From Anaerolineales bacterium (GTDB taxonomy: Bacteria > Chloroflexota > Anaerolineae > Anaerolineales > DRMV01): a DNA stretch of 9,808 bases. How positions within the stretch are numbered: the first letter of the stretch is position 1; every line of letters starts with the position of its first letter. The position numbers were made by a program, and so were the translations under genes. The notes beneath the pieces were generated by a model that saw only the letters and a program-made list of their open reading frames with translations, did no database searches and was not told the origin of the DNA. The stretch covers positions 1 through 9,808 of the forward strand of contig JALSPT010000166.1 in assembly GCA_026985785.1 (NCBI GenBank). The letters are read 5' to 3'. Positions 1-7,154 of this stretch are shown one piece after another.

Positions 1-50
1 CCCGACTAAACGACTACCCCGACTAACCGACTTCCCCGACTAAGCGACTA
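1..50. repeat. Short tandem repeat with CGACTA cores upstream of the carbamoyltransferase
   Basis: CGACTA cores begin at 3, 11, 20, 28 (as CGACTT), 37 and 45, with spacing alternating 8, 9, 8, 9, 8. The larger period is therefore 17 bp, of the form CCCCGACTAANCGACTW. The array is cut by the window edge, so its true length is unknown. It runs directly into the Shine-Dalgarno (AAGGAG, 50-55) of the gene at 62. It could be a slippage-prone microsatellite or a set of regulator binding sites; the sequence does not decide between them. Confidence 0.8.
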
Positions 51-61
51 AGGAGCCTACC

Positions 62-1051
62 ATGCAAACCGATCTGCGCGGTCGCGACCTCATCGGCGAC
101 CTGGACTTCAGCAAAGAAGAAGTGGAAACCGTGCTGGATGTGGCCTGGGACCTGAAGCGTAAGCGCGCTTTGGGCGAACCCCACGCCTACCTGCGCGACA
201 AGGTGCTCGCGATGCTGTTCTTCTTCCCCAGCACGCGCACCCGCGGCTCGTTCGAGGCCGGCATCGACCAGTTGGGCGGCCACGCGGCCTTCATCGAAAG
301 CCGCACCACCCAGATCTCCCACGGCGACACCGAGCGCGAACTCGGCGAGATCTTTGGCCGCTACTTCGACGGCATCGCCATTCGCCATGTGACCTGGGGC
401 GTGGGCAACCGCTACATCAACCTGGTTGCCGAAGCCTCGCGCGTGCCGGTGTTCAACATGCAGTGCGAAATCTACCACCCCTTCCAGATTCTGGCCGACC
501 TGATGACCATGATGGAAAAGAAGGGGCGCGACCTGCGGCGCAAGAAACTGGTGGTTTCCTGGGCTTATGCTTCCTCCTACCTCAAGCCCATCTCGGTGCC
601 GCAGTCGCTGATTTTGCAAATGACCCGCTTCGGCATGGACGTCACCTTGGCGCACCCGCCGGAATTCGGCCTGATGCCCGACATCGTGGAGCAGGCCAAA
701 GCCCAGGCGGCCAAGTACGGCTCGTCCTTCGAGGTGATTTCCGACCCCAACGGGATGGAAGAGGCCATGAAGGACGCCGACGTCGTGTATGCCAAATCGT
801 GGGGCCCGCTGATGACCACCACCGACCCCGACGAGGGCAAACGCATCCAGGACCAGTACAAGCACTGGATCATGGATGCCAGGAAGATGGCGCTGGCCAA
901 GGAAGACGCCATCTACATGCACCCCCTGCCCGCCGACCGTGACATCGAGGTCACCAGCGAAGTGCTCGACGGCCCGCATTCCGTGGTCTTCGACGAAGCC
1001 GAAAACCGCTTGCACGTCCAGAAGGCCGTGATGGCGCTGACGATGCGATAA
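62..1051 (+). CDS. Aspartate/ornithine carbamoyltransferase superfamily protein, YgeW-like
   Basis: A 329-residue member of the carbamoyltransferase fold. The carbamoyl-phosphate signature STRTR lies at residues 57-61, followed by GSFEAG. The second phosphate-site motif reads HPFQ (139-142) where the family usually has HPTQ or HPCQ, and the C-terminal loop has MHPLPAD (286-292). SWAYASSYLKP (166-176) and the following FGMDVTLAHP block closely resemble E. coli YgeW as I remember it, more than classical ArgF or PyrB. The GNRY segment near 115-118 suggests the knotted subgroup (YgeW, N-acetylornithine carbamoyltransferase). The carbamoyl acceptor cannot be read from the sequence. Carbamate kinase follows in the same orientation, as yqeA accompanies ygeW in E. 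coli, which favours a catabolic, ATP-yielding role over arginine biosynthesis. The start is supported by AAGGAG at 50-55. Annotation pipelines would probably call it ornithine carbamoyltransferase. Confidence 0.87.
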   Translation: MQTDLRGRDLIGDLDFSKEEVETVLDVAWDLKRKRALGEPHAYLRDKVLAMLFFFPSTRTRGSFEAGIDQLGGHAAFIESRTTQISHGDTERELGEIFGRYFDGIAIRHVTWGVGNRYINLVAEASRVPVFNMQCEIYHPFQILADLMTMMEKKGRDLRRKKLVVSWAYASSYLKPISVPQSLILQMTRFGMDVTLAHPPEFGLMPDIVEQAKAQAAKYGSSFEVISDPNGMEEAMKDADVVYAKSWGPLMTTTDPDEGKRIQDQYKHWIMDARKMALAKEDAIYMHPLPADRDIEVTSEVLDGPHSVVFDEAENRLHVQKAVMALTMR

Positions 1052-1052
1052 T

Positions 1053-1153
1053 AATCCACAGATTGGCACAGATTTTCACCGATTGGATGTTGAAACCGCA
1101 GATTACGCAGATTCCATAGAACAATCTGTGCTAATCTGTGAAATCTGTGGATT
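1053..1153. repeat. Inverted cluster of CACAGATT-type repeats between carbamoyltransferase and carbamate kinase
   Basis: Beginning one base after the upstream stop codon, AATCCACAGATT (1053-1064) is an exact reverse complement of AATCTGTGGATT (1142-1153). Further CACAGATT-like units sit between them: CACAGATT at 1067-1074, ACCGATT, CGCAGATT twice around 1097-1112, and the opposite orientation AATCTGTG at 1123-1130 and 1133-1140. Units are spaced about 8 to 11 bp. As RNA the outer arms could form a long imperfect stem ending about 10 nt before the kinase Shine-Dalgarno. Similar ACAGATT/AATCTGTG repeats are, from memory, dispersed in many environmental bacterial genomes. It fills the 123-bp gap between the genes. 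Confidence 0.85.
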
Positions 1154-1174
1154 GATTTTCCCCAAGGAGGCCCC

Positions 1175-2125
1175 ATGAGCACAGAGCGTAAAGTCGCCGT
1201 AGTTGCCGTTGGCGGCAACGCCCTCATCAAAGACAAGCAGCACAAAACCATCCCCGACCAGTACGCCGCGGCCCGCGAAACCATGCACCACATCACCGAA
1301 ATGATTGCCAGCGGCTGGGACGTGGTCATCACCCACGGCAACGGACCGCAGGTGGGCTTCATTCTGCGGCGCGCCGAACTGGCCGCCCACGAACTGCACC
1401 CCGTGCCCCTGGATTCCTGCGGCGCCGACACCCAGGGCGCAATTGGCTACATGTTCCAGAAGGCGCTCCACAACGAATTCAAACGCCGCGGCATGGCAAA
1501 CCAGGCCGCGACGGTGGTCACGCAGGTGCTGGTCGACAAAAACGACCCGGCTTTCGAGCATCCCACCAAGCCCATTGGCTCGTTCATGGACGAAGAAACC
1601 GCCAGGCAGCGCATGGCGCAGGGCTGGCATGTGATGGAAGACGCCGGGCGCGGCTGGCGGCGGGTGGTGCCTTCCCCCGATCCCAAGAAAATCATCGAAC
1701 TGGACGCCATCCGCACGTTGGTGGAAAACAAGTTCACCGTGGTGGCGGTGGGCGGCGGCGGCATCCCCGTGGTGGAAAACGAAAACGGCGAATTGGAAGG
1801 CGTGGAAGCCGTGATCGACAAGGACTTCGCCTCGGCGCTGCTGGCCATTTCCATGAAGGTGGATCTGTTCCTGATTTCCACCGCGGTGGAAAAGGTCGCC
1901 CTCAACTTCGGCCAGCCCAATCAAAAGTGGCTGGACAAGATGACCGTGGCCGAAGCCGAGCGCTACCTGGCCGAAGGGCACTTCAAGCCCGGCAGCATGA
2001 AGCCAAAAATCGAGGCCATCTTGCGCTACCTGAAAGCCGTGCCAGACGGCAAGGCGCTGATTACCGACCCAGAGCACATCCCCGCGGCGCTACGCGGCGA
2101 AACCGGGACATGGATTACGGCGTGA
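1175..2125 (+). CDS. arcC: Carbamate kinase
   Basis: A 316-residue amino-acid-kinase-fold enzyme that interconverts carbamoyl phosphate plus ADP with carbamate plus ATP in the cytoplasm. Diagnostic motifs are the N-terminal VAVGGNAL (10-17), THGNGPQVG (54-62), the DAGRGWRRVVPSPDP block, the glycine-rich VAVGGGGIPV, the EAVIDKDFASALLA helix, SMKPKIEA near the C-terminus and the closing GTWI. Length and motif order are typical of the ArcC family (about 310 residues) and nothing appears missing. A strong AAGGAGG at 1164-1170 sets the start. It lies 123 bp downstream of the YgeW-like carbamoyltransferase and is followed by an intrinsic terminator, so the two genes form a closed unit. The likely task is to recover ATP from carbamoyl phosphate released by the neighbour. 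The E. coli paralogue beside ygeW is yqeA; arcC is used here as the generic family symbol. Confidence 0.95.
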   Translation: MSTERKVAVVAVGGNALIKDKQHKTIPDQYAAARETMHHITEMIASGWDVVITHGNGPQVGFILRRAELAAHELHPVPLDSCGADTQGAIGYMFQKALHNEFKRRGMANQAATVVTQVLVDKNDPAFEHPTKPIGSFMDEETARQRMAQGWHVMEDAGRGWRRVVPSPDPKKIIELDAIRTLVENKFTVVAVGGGGIPVVENENGELEGVEAVIDKDFASALLAISMKVDLFLISTAVEKVALNFGQPNQKWLDKMTVAEAERYLAEGHFKPGSMKPKIEAILRYLKAVPDGKALITDPEHIPAALRGETGTWITA

Positions 2126-2152
2126 CTCGCCGTTCCCCCCTTGCTTCCTCAC

Positions 2153-2188
2153 CACAAGCCCCCTCCGCAGGGGGCTTGTGCTTTTCCT
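2153..2188 (+). terminator. Strong rho-independent terminator after carbamate kinase
   Basis: A perfect 12-bp stem, CACAAGCCCCCT (2153-2164) with AGGGGGCTTGTG (2169-2180), closes a CCGC loop and is followed by CTTTTCCT. It lies 27 bp after the kinase stop codon and just upstream of a separate promoter, so it marks the end of the carbamoyl-phosphate unit. Confidence 0.92.
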
Positions 2189-2206
2189 CACAGCGTTTCC
2201 CCCCGC

Positions 2207-2235
2207 TTGCCATTCCACCCCAAGACGACTATACT
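2207..2235 (+). promoter_or_regulatory. Sigma70-type promoter of the dcd operon
   Basis: TTGCCA (2207-2212) and TATACT (2230-2235) are separated by exactly 17 bp, each matching five of six consensus bases. The predicted start of transcription is near 2242, giving a leader of about 20 nt that contains the Shine-Dalgarno GGAGGTGA (2252-2259). The position between a terminator and the first gene of a coupled operon supports it. Confidence 0.75.
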
Positions 2236-2262
2236 GGAAGCATCTCTACCCGGAGGTGACTC

Positions 2263-2817
2263 ATGGGACTGAAGCCCGACCATTGGATCCGCAAGATGGC
2301 GCTGGAGCACGGTATGATCGAGCCTTTCGTGGAGAACCAGGTGCGCGAAGGTGTGCTTTCCTACGGCCTCTCTTCTTACGGCTACGATGTCCGCATCGCC
2401 GACGAATTCAAGATCTTCACCAATGTATATTCAACTGTTGTCGACCCCAAACAGTTCGACACCCGCTCGATGGTGGATTTCAAAGGCGACGTGTGTATCA
2501 TCCCGCCTAATTCGTTTGCTCTGGCGCGCACGGTAGAATACTTCCGCATTCCACGCGGCGTACTCACCCTCTGCGTAGGCAAATCCACCTACGCCCGCTG
2601 CGGCATCATCATCAACGTCACCCCTTTAGAGCCGGAATGGGAAGGCTACGTCACCCTGGAGATTTCCAACACCACGCCCCTGCCTGCCAAAATTTACGCC
2701 AACGAGGGCATTGCCCAGATGATTTTCTTCGAGGCCGACGAACCATGCGAAGTGTCCTACGCCGACAAGAAAGGAAAGTATCAGCGGCAAACCGGCATCA
2801 TCCTACCCAAGATATGA
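2263..2817 (+). CDS. dcd: dCTP deaminase
   Basis: A 184-residue protein of the trimeric dUTPase/dCTP deaminase superfamily, which deaminates dCTP to dUTP and ammonia on the route to thymidylate. Visible motifs are SYGYDVRI (38-45), [10 protein letters not shown] (106-115, with Ser108 and Arg112 in the positions of the E. coli active-site Ser and Arg), and the block [17 protein letters not shown] (120-136) in which Glu133 is the probable catalytic glutamate. The C-terminus GKYQRQTG matches the nucleotide-covering tail. Length is close to the usual 180 to 195 residues. A bifunctional deaminase/dUTPase is possible and cannot be excluded by eye. The gene is first in its operon and its stop overlaps the next start (ATGA, 2814-2817), implying translational coupling to a membrane glycosyltransferase with no obvious metabolic link. 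Confidence 0.93.
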   Translation: MGLKPDHWIRKMALEHGMIEPFVENQVREGVLSYGLSSYGYDVRIADEFKIFTNVYSTVVDPKQFDTRSMVDFKGDVCIIPPNSFALARTVEYFRIPRGVLTLCVGKSTYARCGIIINVTPLEPEWEGYVTLEISNTTPLPAKIYANEGIAQMIFFEADEPCEVSYADKKGKYQRQTGIILPKI

Positions 2818-4034
2818 GCGCGACCCCGTATTTCGGCGATAACACCCTCCGCCGATGGGCTGTGCTCTTCCACCTGGGCGTATGGTTGAGCGCTCTGCTG
2901 CTCATCAGGTGGCTACAACCGTTGTGGCAACTATCAGGCCCTCACGGTCATTACCCATGGGTGGGCATGGATTTTGCCCCTTATTGGGTGGGGGCGCGCG
3001 AGGCATTGCATGGGCATTCACCCTACAGCGCCACCACCCTGCGGCACATTCAACAGGTGGTTTACGGCGGGCCGGCGGGCGGCGAAGATCCGATGATGTT
3101 CATGTATCCTGCCTGGGTGATTGTGCTGGTAGCGCCTCTGACCATCTTGCCTTATTCATGGGCGGTCGCCGTTTACACAGCCACCTTGCTCTGGGCTATG
3201 CTGGTCATGCTGATTGCTCTGGCCCCTCCCTCTTTCAAAACCACGCCCTCCCGTTTTGCCCTCTGGCTGGTGCTCATCCTGGCAGGCAGTTTGCCTTTTC
3301 TGGTCATCTCGGTGGTCAAGGGGCAATTGGGCTATTGGAGCCTGGTGGCGCTGTTTTTGGCGTACCGCGCGTGGCAGCACCATCGGGATGGGCAGACTGG
3401 CGTGTGGCTGGCCTTGGCGCTGCTCAAACCAACCACGGTGCTCTTGCCAACGGCGGGTGTTTTGCTGTTTGCCCTGTTGAGAAAGCGATGGAGGGTCTTC
3501 GCAGGCTTTGCGGCTGTACTAACCGCACTACTCGGCCTTAGTTTTTGGATGGCGGGCAACTGGCTGCCGGACTATTTGCACGTCTTGAGCATCAAAGGCG
3601 GTCGCCCGGTGCTCTGGAGTGTGACAACGCTTCCTTTCCCCTGGAACGTCTTGTGGGGGCTCTTTTTCCTGGGGGTGCTGGCGCGAGCAACTTGGTACGC
3701 TCTGCATGTCGGCGACGATACCTGGTTCCCGGCGTTTGTTTTGGCCGGTATGGCGCTCACCCCCATGCGCTGGATTTACGATTTGTTCGTTGGCGTGTTG
3801 TTGCTGGCAGAGTACACCGCCCCGCCTGCAGGCTGGCGTGATGGGTTGGTTGGCGTGGCGCTGTTAGCGCCGTGGTTGGGAGTTTTTCTGCCTGCGGCGT
3901 GGCGTTGGCCTGCTTTGTTGATAGGGTTGCCTTTGGTGTGGAGCGTGGTAGGATTAGCAGTTGTGTTTCCCGGAGCGGTTGCGTCTGTCGGTCGTGTTTT
4001 TCGCCCTCCCCACCAAGAGGTTAGATTTCTTTAA
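2814..4034 (+). CDS. Integral-membrane glycosyltransferase, GT87/DUF2029-like
   Basis: A 406-residue polytopic protein with about nine to eleven hydrophobic helices (for example near 14-32, 100-117, 121-136, 148-167, 172-185, 208-222, 228-246, 279-292, 304-315, 323-333, 345-358 and 366-385). The first outer loop carries [17 protein letters not shown] (51-67), matching the GT-C pattern in which an early aspartate (Asp53 here; Asp58 in mycobacterial PimE) is catalytic. A KGQ (169-171) and an LKP (204-206) resemble GT87 signatures. Such enzymes transfer mannose or another sugar from a polyprenyl-phosphate donor at the outer membrane face. The acceptor is unknown. The ATG at 2814 overlaps the dcd stop as ATGA; an upstream extension of the frame to 2637 would lie inside dcd and is not credible. 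The gene looks less GC-rich than its neighbours by eye. Family assignment is moderately sure, specificity is not. Confidence 0.7.
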   Translation: MSATPYFGDNTLRRWAVLFHLGVWLSALLLIRWLQPLWQLSGPHGHYPWVGMDFAPYWVGAREALHGHSPYSATTLRHIQQVVYGGPAGGEDPMMFMYPAWVIVLVAPLTILPYSWAVAVYTATLLWAMLVMLIALAPPSFKTTPSRFALWLVLILAGSLPFLVISVVKGQLGYWSLVALFLAYRAWQHHRDGQTGVWLALALLKPTTVLLPTAGVLLFALLRKRWRVFAGFAAVLTALLGLSFWMAGNWLPDYLHVLSIKGGRPVLWSVTTLPFPWNVLWGLFFLGVLARATWYALHVGDDTWFPAFVLAGMALTPMRWIYDLFVGVLLLAEYTAPPAGWRDGLVGVALLAPWLGVFLPAAWRWPALLIGLPLVWSVVGLAVVFPGAVASVGRVFRPPHQEVRFL

Positions 4035-4047
4035 GGAGATTTCCGTG
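4032..4047 (+). promoter_or_regulatory. Stop codon abutting Shine-Dalgarno, deciding a GTG start
   Basis: The glycosyltransferase stop TAA (4032-4034) is shared with the ribosome-binding sequence TAAGGAGA (4032-4039), placed five bases before GTG (4045-4047). The first residues after this GTG (PEAFIISAVRTPIGR) are the normal thiolase N-terminus. A terminating ribosome would sit on the next start, so translation is probably coupled. Confidence 0.8.
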
Positions 4048-5175
4048 CCCGAAGCCTTCATCATCTCGGCTGTGCGCACCCCCATTGGGCGCGGCAAGCC
4101 CACAGGGGGGCTCTATCCCTTCCAGCCGGTGGATTTGACCGCCGCGGTGCTCACCGAAGCCGTTCAGCGCGCTGGCCTCCAGCCGCGCCAGGTGGACGAC
4201 GTCATCTGGGGCGTGGTCACCCCCATCAGCGATCAAGGGGCCAACCTGGCCCGTCTGGGCGTGCTCAAGGCCGGGTTCCCCGTGGAAGTGCCTGCCGTCA
4301 GCCTCAACCGCATGTGCGGCTCCAGTCAGCAGGCCGTGCATTTCGCCGCCCAGGCCATCCTGGCGGGCGACATGGATATCGTGGTCGCCGGCGGCACGGA
4401 GATGATGTCGCACCAGCCGCTGGGCGCGGATTACCCTGAGCAGTGGCCGGAGATGCCTTACAAAATCGTCCACCAGGGCATCAGCGCCGAACTGATGGCC
4501 GAAAAGTGGGGCTTGACGCGGGAAGAATTGGACGATTTCGGCTACCAAAGCCACCTGCGCGCCATGCATGCCATCCAAAACGGCTACTTCGAGGCTCAAA
4601 TTTTGCCCCTGACCCGCCCCGATGGGCGCGTAGTAAAGATAGACGAGGGCGTGCGTATGCCGCCCGATCGGGAGAAAATGCGGCACCTGCCGCCCGCTTT
4701 CAAGCCCGACGGGGTGATCACCGCCGGAAATGCCAGCCAGATTAGCGACGGCGCAGGGGCGTTGGTGGTGGCCTCGGCCAAGGCCGTGGGGCGCTACAAC
4801 CTGATGCCGCGCGCCCGCATCGTGGCGCGCGCCGTCGTGGGCACCGACCCGGTGTTGATGCTCGACGGCCCCATCCCCGCCACGCGCAAGGTGCTCAAGA
4901 TGGCCGGTTTGTCGTTGGAAGACATGGACGTCATCGAAATCAACGAAGCCTTTGCCAGCGTGGTCTTGGCCTGGCAGCGCGAATTGCAGCCCGACATGAG
5001 CAAAGTCAACCCCAACGGCGGCGCGATCGCCCACGGCCACCCCCTTGGCGCTACCGGCGCCATCCTGATGACCAAACTGGTGCACGACCTGGAGCGCATC
5101 CGTGGCCGCTATGGTTTGCAAGTGATGTGCATTGGTCACGGGATGGCCACGGCGACCATTTTGGAGCGGGTCTGA
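4045..5175 (+). CDS. Thiolase family protein (acetyl-CoA acyltransferase, FadA/AtoB type)
   Basis: A 376-residue thiolase starting at GTG. Residues 5-16 (FIISAVRTPIGR) are the standard N-terminus. The nucleophilic cysteine is Cys91 in NRMCGSSQQAV. The C-terminal half has NPNGGAIAHGHPLGATGA, with His332 in the GHP motif, and the second active-site cysteine Cys362 in CIGHGMATATI, where most thiolases read CIGGG; the His at 365 is unusual. Such enzymes either cleave 3-ketoacyl-CoA in beta-oxidation or condense acyl-CoA with acetyl-CoA, and direction and chain length cannot be read here. No hydroxyacyl-CoA dehydrogenase, enoyl hydratase or HMG-CoA synthase gene accompanies it. An ATG 84 bases upstream is in frame but lies within the glycosyltransferase gene, so GTG is preferred. 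The stop overlaps the next start as TGATG. Confidence 0.92.
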   Translation: MPEAFIISAVRTPIGRGKPTGGLYPFQPVDLTAAVLTEAVQRAGLQPRQVDDVIWGVVTPISDQGANLARLGVLKAGFPVEVPAVSLNRMCGSSQQAVHFAAQAILAGDMDIVVAGGTEMMSHQPLGADYPEQWPEMPYKIVHQGISAELMAEKWGLTREELDDFGYQSHLRAMHAIQNGYFEAQILPLTRPDGRVVKIDEGVRMPPDREKMRHLPPAFKPDGVITAGNASQISDGAGALVVASAKAVGRYNLMPRARIVARAVVGTDPVLMLDGPIPATRKVLKMAGLSLEDMDVIEINEAFASVVLAWQRELQPDMSKVNPNGGAIAHGHPLGATGAILMTKLVHDLERIRGRYGLQVMCIGHGMATATILERV

Positions 5176-5588
5176 TGTGGCACAAGGCAACGCTGGAGAT
5201 CACTACTCGCGGCAAGGGGTTGTACGACATCACCGCCCAGGTGCAAGCCCAGGTCACGGCCAGCGGCGTGGGCGACGGGATGTGCTTCGTTTTCGTTCCC
5301 CACACCAGCGCCTCGTTAGTGCTCAACGAAAACTGGGATCCGACCGCCCGCGCCGACCTGGAAAGCGCTTTCGAGCGCCTGGTGCCCGAGGAGCAGGCGT
5401 GGTTTCAACACACTTTGGAAGGGAGCGACGACATGCCCGCCCACATCCGCGCCGCGCTGACGCTGCCCAGCGTGGCCATTCCCATCGACGAAGGTCGGCT
5501 GGCGTTGGGCACCTGGCAAGGCATTTACCTTTTCGAACACCGCCGCCGCCCACACCGACGGCGGGTCCTGGTGTGGATTTGGGGATAG
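5175..5588 (+). CDS. yjbQ: YjbQ/UPF0047 family protein
   Basis: A 137-residue protein with all the YjbQ hallmarks: HTSASLVLNENWDP (43-56), EGSDDMPAHI (82-91), LGTWQGIYLFEHR (111-123), then a basic stretch RRRPHRRR and a short beta tail. The family forms small trimers with a conserved His-rich, probably metal-binding pocket. Some members complement thiamin-phosphate synthase mutants weakly, so databases often call it secondary thiamine-phosphate synthase; the true role is unsettled. It starts at an ATG that shares one base with the thiolase stop (TGATG), and an in-frame upstream ATG inside the thiolase is unlikely. It is last in its operon; its stop faces the stop of the PAP2 gene across 5 bp. 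Confidence 0.9.
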   Translation: MWHKATLEITTRGKGLYDITAQVQAQVTASGVGDGMCFVFVPHTSASLVLNENWDPTARADLESAFERLVPEEQAWFQHTLEGSDDMPAHIRAALTLPSVAIPIDEGRLALGTWQGIYLFEHRRRPHRRRVLVWIWG

Positions 5589-5593
5589 TCTTA

Positions 5594-6172
5594 CTACCAC
5601 CACATCAGCGCCAACGCTGCGGCAACCAGCCCCAACCCCGTGCCTGCGAGCACATCCAAGGGGTAGTGCACCCCCAGCGCAATACGCCCTAATGAGACCA
5701 ACGCAGCCAGCACGACCAGCGCCCCACCCCACGGCGGCGGCACCACCCGCGCCACGGTGAACGCCAACACCCAGACGCGCAGCGCGTCGCCGCTGGGGAA
5801 GGACGAATCCTTTGGGCGGCGCGGCTGCCCCATCCACGCCTCATCAGGCATCGCCATAAAGGGGCGAGGGCGGTTCACGCGGCGCTTGAGCCCCATCTCC
5901 CCCAATACCACGATACCATAAGCCAGCAAAATCGAAACTCCGTGCTGCCAGCGGTCGAACAAAGCAACCAAAATTGCCACGGCCACGATACCTTCCAACG
6001 TGCCCAGCCACCAGAGCACCCGGAAGAACGGCAGCAACCGCCGCAACGGGCGGTGTAAAGCGAGGAAGAGACGGCGGTCGCCCTCGGCAACCGGAGGCCA
6101 GCGATGGGCCAGCCCCAACAGGAACAAAACCGATCCGCTTGCAAGCAACGTCCAGGGAGAAACGGAAGTCAT
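5594..6172 (-). CDS. PAP2-superfamily membrane phosphatase with PSGD motif
   Basis: A 192-residue membrane protein with about five hydrophobic helices. The PAP2 motifs are in order: KRRVNRPRP (96-104, K-X6-RP), FPSGDA (125-130), and GRIALGVHYPLD (162-173, R-X5-H-X3-D). His169 would be the nucleophile. The usual acid histidine of PSGH is Asp129, a departure that may alter pH optimum or mechanism; I cannot say whether it is common in this lineage. Substrates of the family are lipid phosphates or undecaprenyl diphosphate; here a phospholipid-pathway intermediate is plausible from context. The start at 6172 is chosen because it overlaps the upstream acyltransferase stop as ATGA (6169-6172). An in-frame ATG at 6223 would add 17 residues and a 55-bp overlap. 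It is the last gene of the leftward lipid operon. Confidence 0.85.
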   Translation of the reverse strand: MTSVSPWTLLASGSVLFLLGLAHRWPPVAEGDRRLFLALHRPLRRLLPFFRVLWWLGTLEGIVAVAILVALFDRWQHGVSILLAYGIVVLGEMGLKRRVNRPRPFMAMPDEAWMGQPRRPKDSSFPSGDALRVWVLAFTVARVVPPPWGGALVVLAALVSLGRIALGVHYPLDVLAGTGLGLVAAALALMWW

Positions 6173-7077
6173 TGGGGAACCTGCGCCATCAACTGCGGCC
6201 AAACGGGATAGAACATCAGCCATTGCAAGGGGCGCTCGCGAATGTGGGCTTCCACCACCGCCAGCACCCGCTGGGCATTCTCGCGAATATCGGCCTTGCG
6301 GTTACCGCTTAGCCGCATGGGAATAGACTCGGAAACGGAGATTCGGTAGACGCCATCTTCCTCCATCCGAGTAGAAACGACGCGCACCGGCACGCCAGCA
6401 TCCATGGCAATGCGCACATGACCGGTAGGCAGCGCTGCATCCTCACCAAAAAAGGTGAGATGCTCTTTGCGCCCTGGGACGGGGCGGTCGACGCCGGTCA
6501 CCACAAGGCCACCGCGGCGCAACCGCTCCACCGCCGTGGCCAACGCCCGCAGGCTGATGGGGGTAATTTCCACCCCCGGCGCCGAGCGCAAGCGGTTCTG
6601 CCAAACGTATCCGCTCGTAGGGGTGGCAATCGCCAAAATCTGGGCTTTCACGCCCGCCACCCCCACTGCCTTGATCGCCAGATCAAAATTGCTCAAATGT
6701 GAGCCCACCACCACACAAGGGGCTTCATCCCGCTGGCTGGCTGCGATCAGGCGCTTTACCTCATCATCCAGGCGGATCATCCGCAACAACGCCGCCGAAT
6801 CATGCACATGACGTAACAAATCATACTGACAACGGGCAGCGTGGCGCAGCACTTCTCGCGCCGCCCCCGTCAATTCCTCGCTGTCCAGCGTTTTGCCGTG
6901 CACCACCCATTGATTCAACCGAATAGCCCTCACCAAACGAGAACGATGAAAAGAGGCTATCCAATCCGCTAAGCTGCGAGCCACACGGTACCCCAAAGGA
7001 GGGCGCAGGCTCCGCGCCAGGGCAACGGCAATCGCCACACCGTAACGGCTGGTCGTCAGGTCTTGAATGTCCATCAT
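6169..7077 (-). CDS. Lysophospholipid acyltransferase, LpxL/PatA-like
   Basis: A 302-residue protein of the LABLAT acyltransferase superfamily. The catalytic H-X4-D motif is HLSNFD (127-132), set after a beta strand CVVVGSH. GVDRPVPG (195-202) fits the Arg-Pro acyl-acceptor block, and the closing ERPLQWLMFYPVWP (281-294) matches the Pro-x-Gln-Trp tail of LpxL/HtrB and mycobacterial PatA proteins. It should transfer an acyl chain to a glycolipid or phospholipid at the inner membrane face. Lack of any lipid A genes nearby and adjacency to a CDP-alcohol phosphatidyltransferase favour a PatA-like or phospholipid role over lipid A. Two ATGs are adjacent; AAGGGG sits one base before the first and four before the second, so initiation at 7074 (301 residues) is also possible. 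Confidence 0.85.
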   Translation of the reverse strand: MMDIQDLTTSRYGVAIAVALARSLRPPLGYRVARSLADWIASFHRSRLVRAIRLNQWVVHGKTLDSEELTGAAREVLRHAARCQYDLLRHVHDSAALLRMIRLDDEVKRLIAASQRDEAPCVVVGSHLSNFDLAIKAVGVAGVKAQILAIATPTSGYVWQNRLRSAPGVEITPISLRALATAVERLRRGGLVVTGVDRPVPGRKEHLTFFGEDAALPTGHVRIAMDAGVPVRVVSTRMEEDGVYRISVSESIPMRLSGNRKADIRENAQRVLAVVEAHIRERPLQWLMFYPVWPQLMAQVPQ

Positions 7078-7154
7078 ACCCCTTGGTCACGCGCGGAAGA
7101 ATTTCGGAGAGGCGGCCTTTGGCCCTCCCCGAGGGGGAAGCAACAGCCTGGCTA

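Noticed and set aside
1..50. Possible CRISPR array
   Set aside because: The unit is only 17 bp with no unique spacers between copies; it is a simple tandem repeat.
23..1069. A 348-residue open frame on the minus strand across the carbamoyltransferase gene
   Set aside because: It is the complement of a clear carbamoyltransferase, is rich in His, Gly and Val in the way of high-GC shadow frames, and has no recognisable motif.
2637..2813. Upstream extension of the glycosyltransferase frame
   Set aside because: It lies wholly inside dcd; the ATGA overlap at 2814 gives a natural start and the extension has no membrane or motif content.
3961..4044. ATG-initiated extension of the thiolase by 28 residues
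   Set aside because: It overlaps the glycosyltransferase gene, whereas the GTG at 4045 has a good Shine-Dalgarno and yields a standard thiolase N-terminus.
4021..5190. A 389-residue open frame on the minus strand across the thiolase gene
   Set aside because: It mirrors the thiolase almost exactly and shows the same His/Gly/Ala-rich shadow composition with no domain.
7078..7154. Internal promoter or terminator between the PgsA-like and acyltransferase genes
   Set aside because: The gap shows only short GC-rich hairpins without a T tract and no convincing -35/-10 pair.
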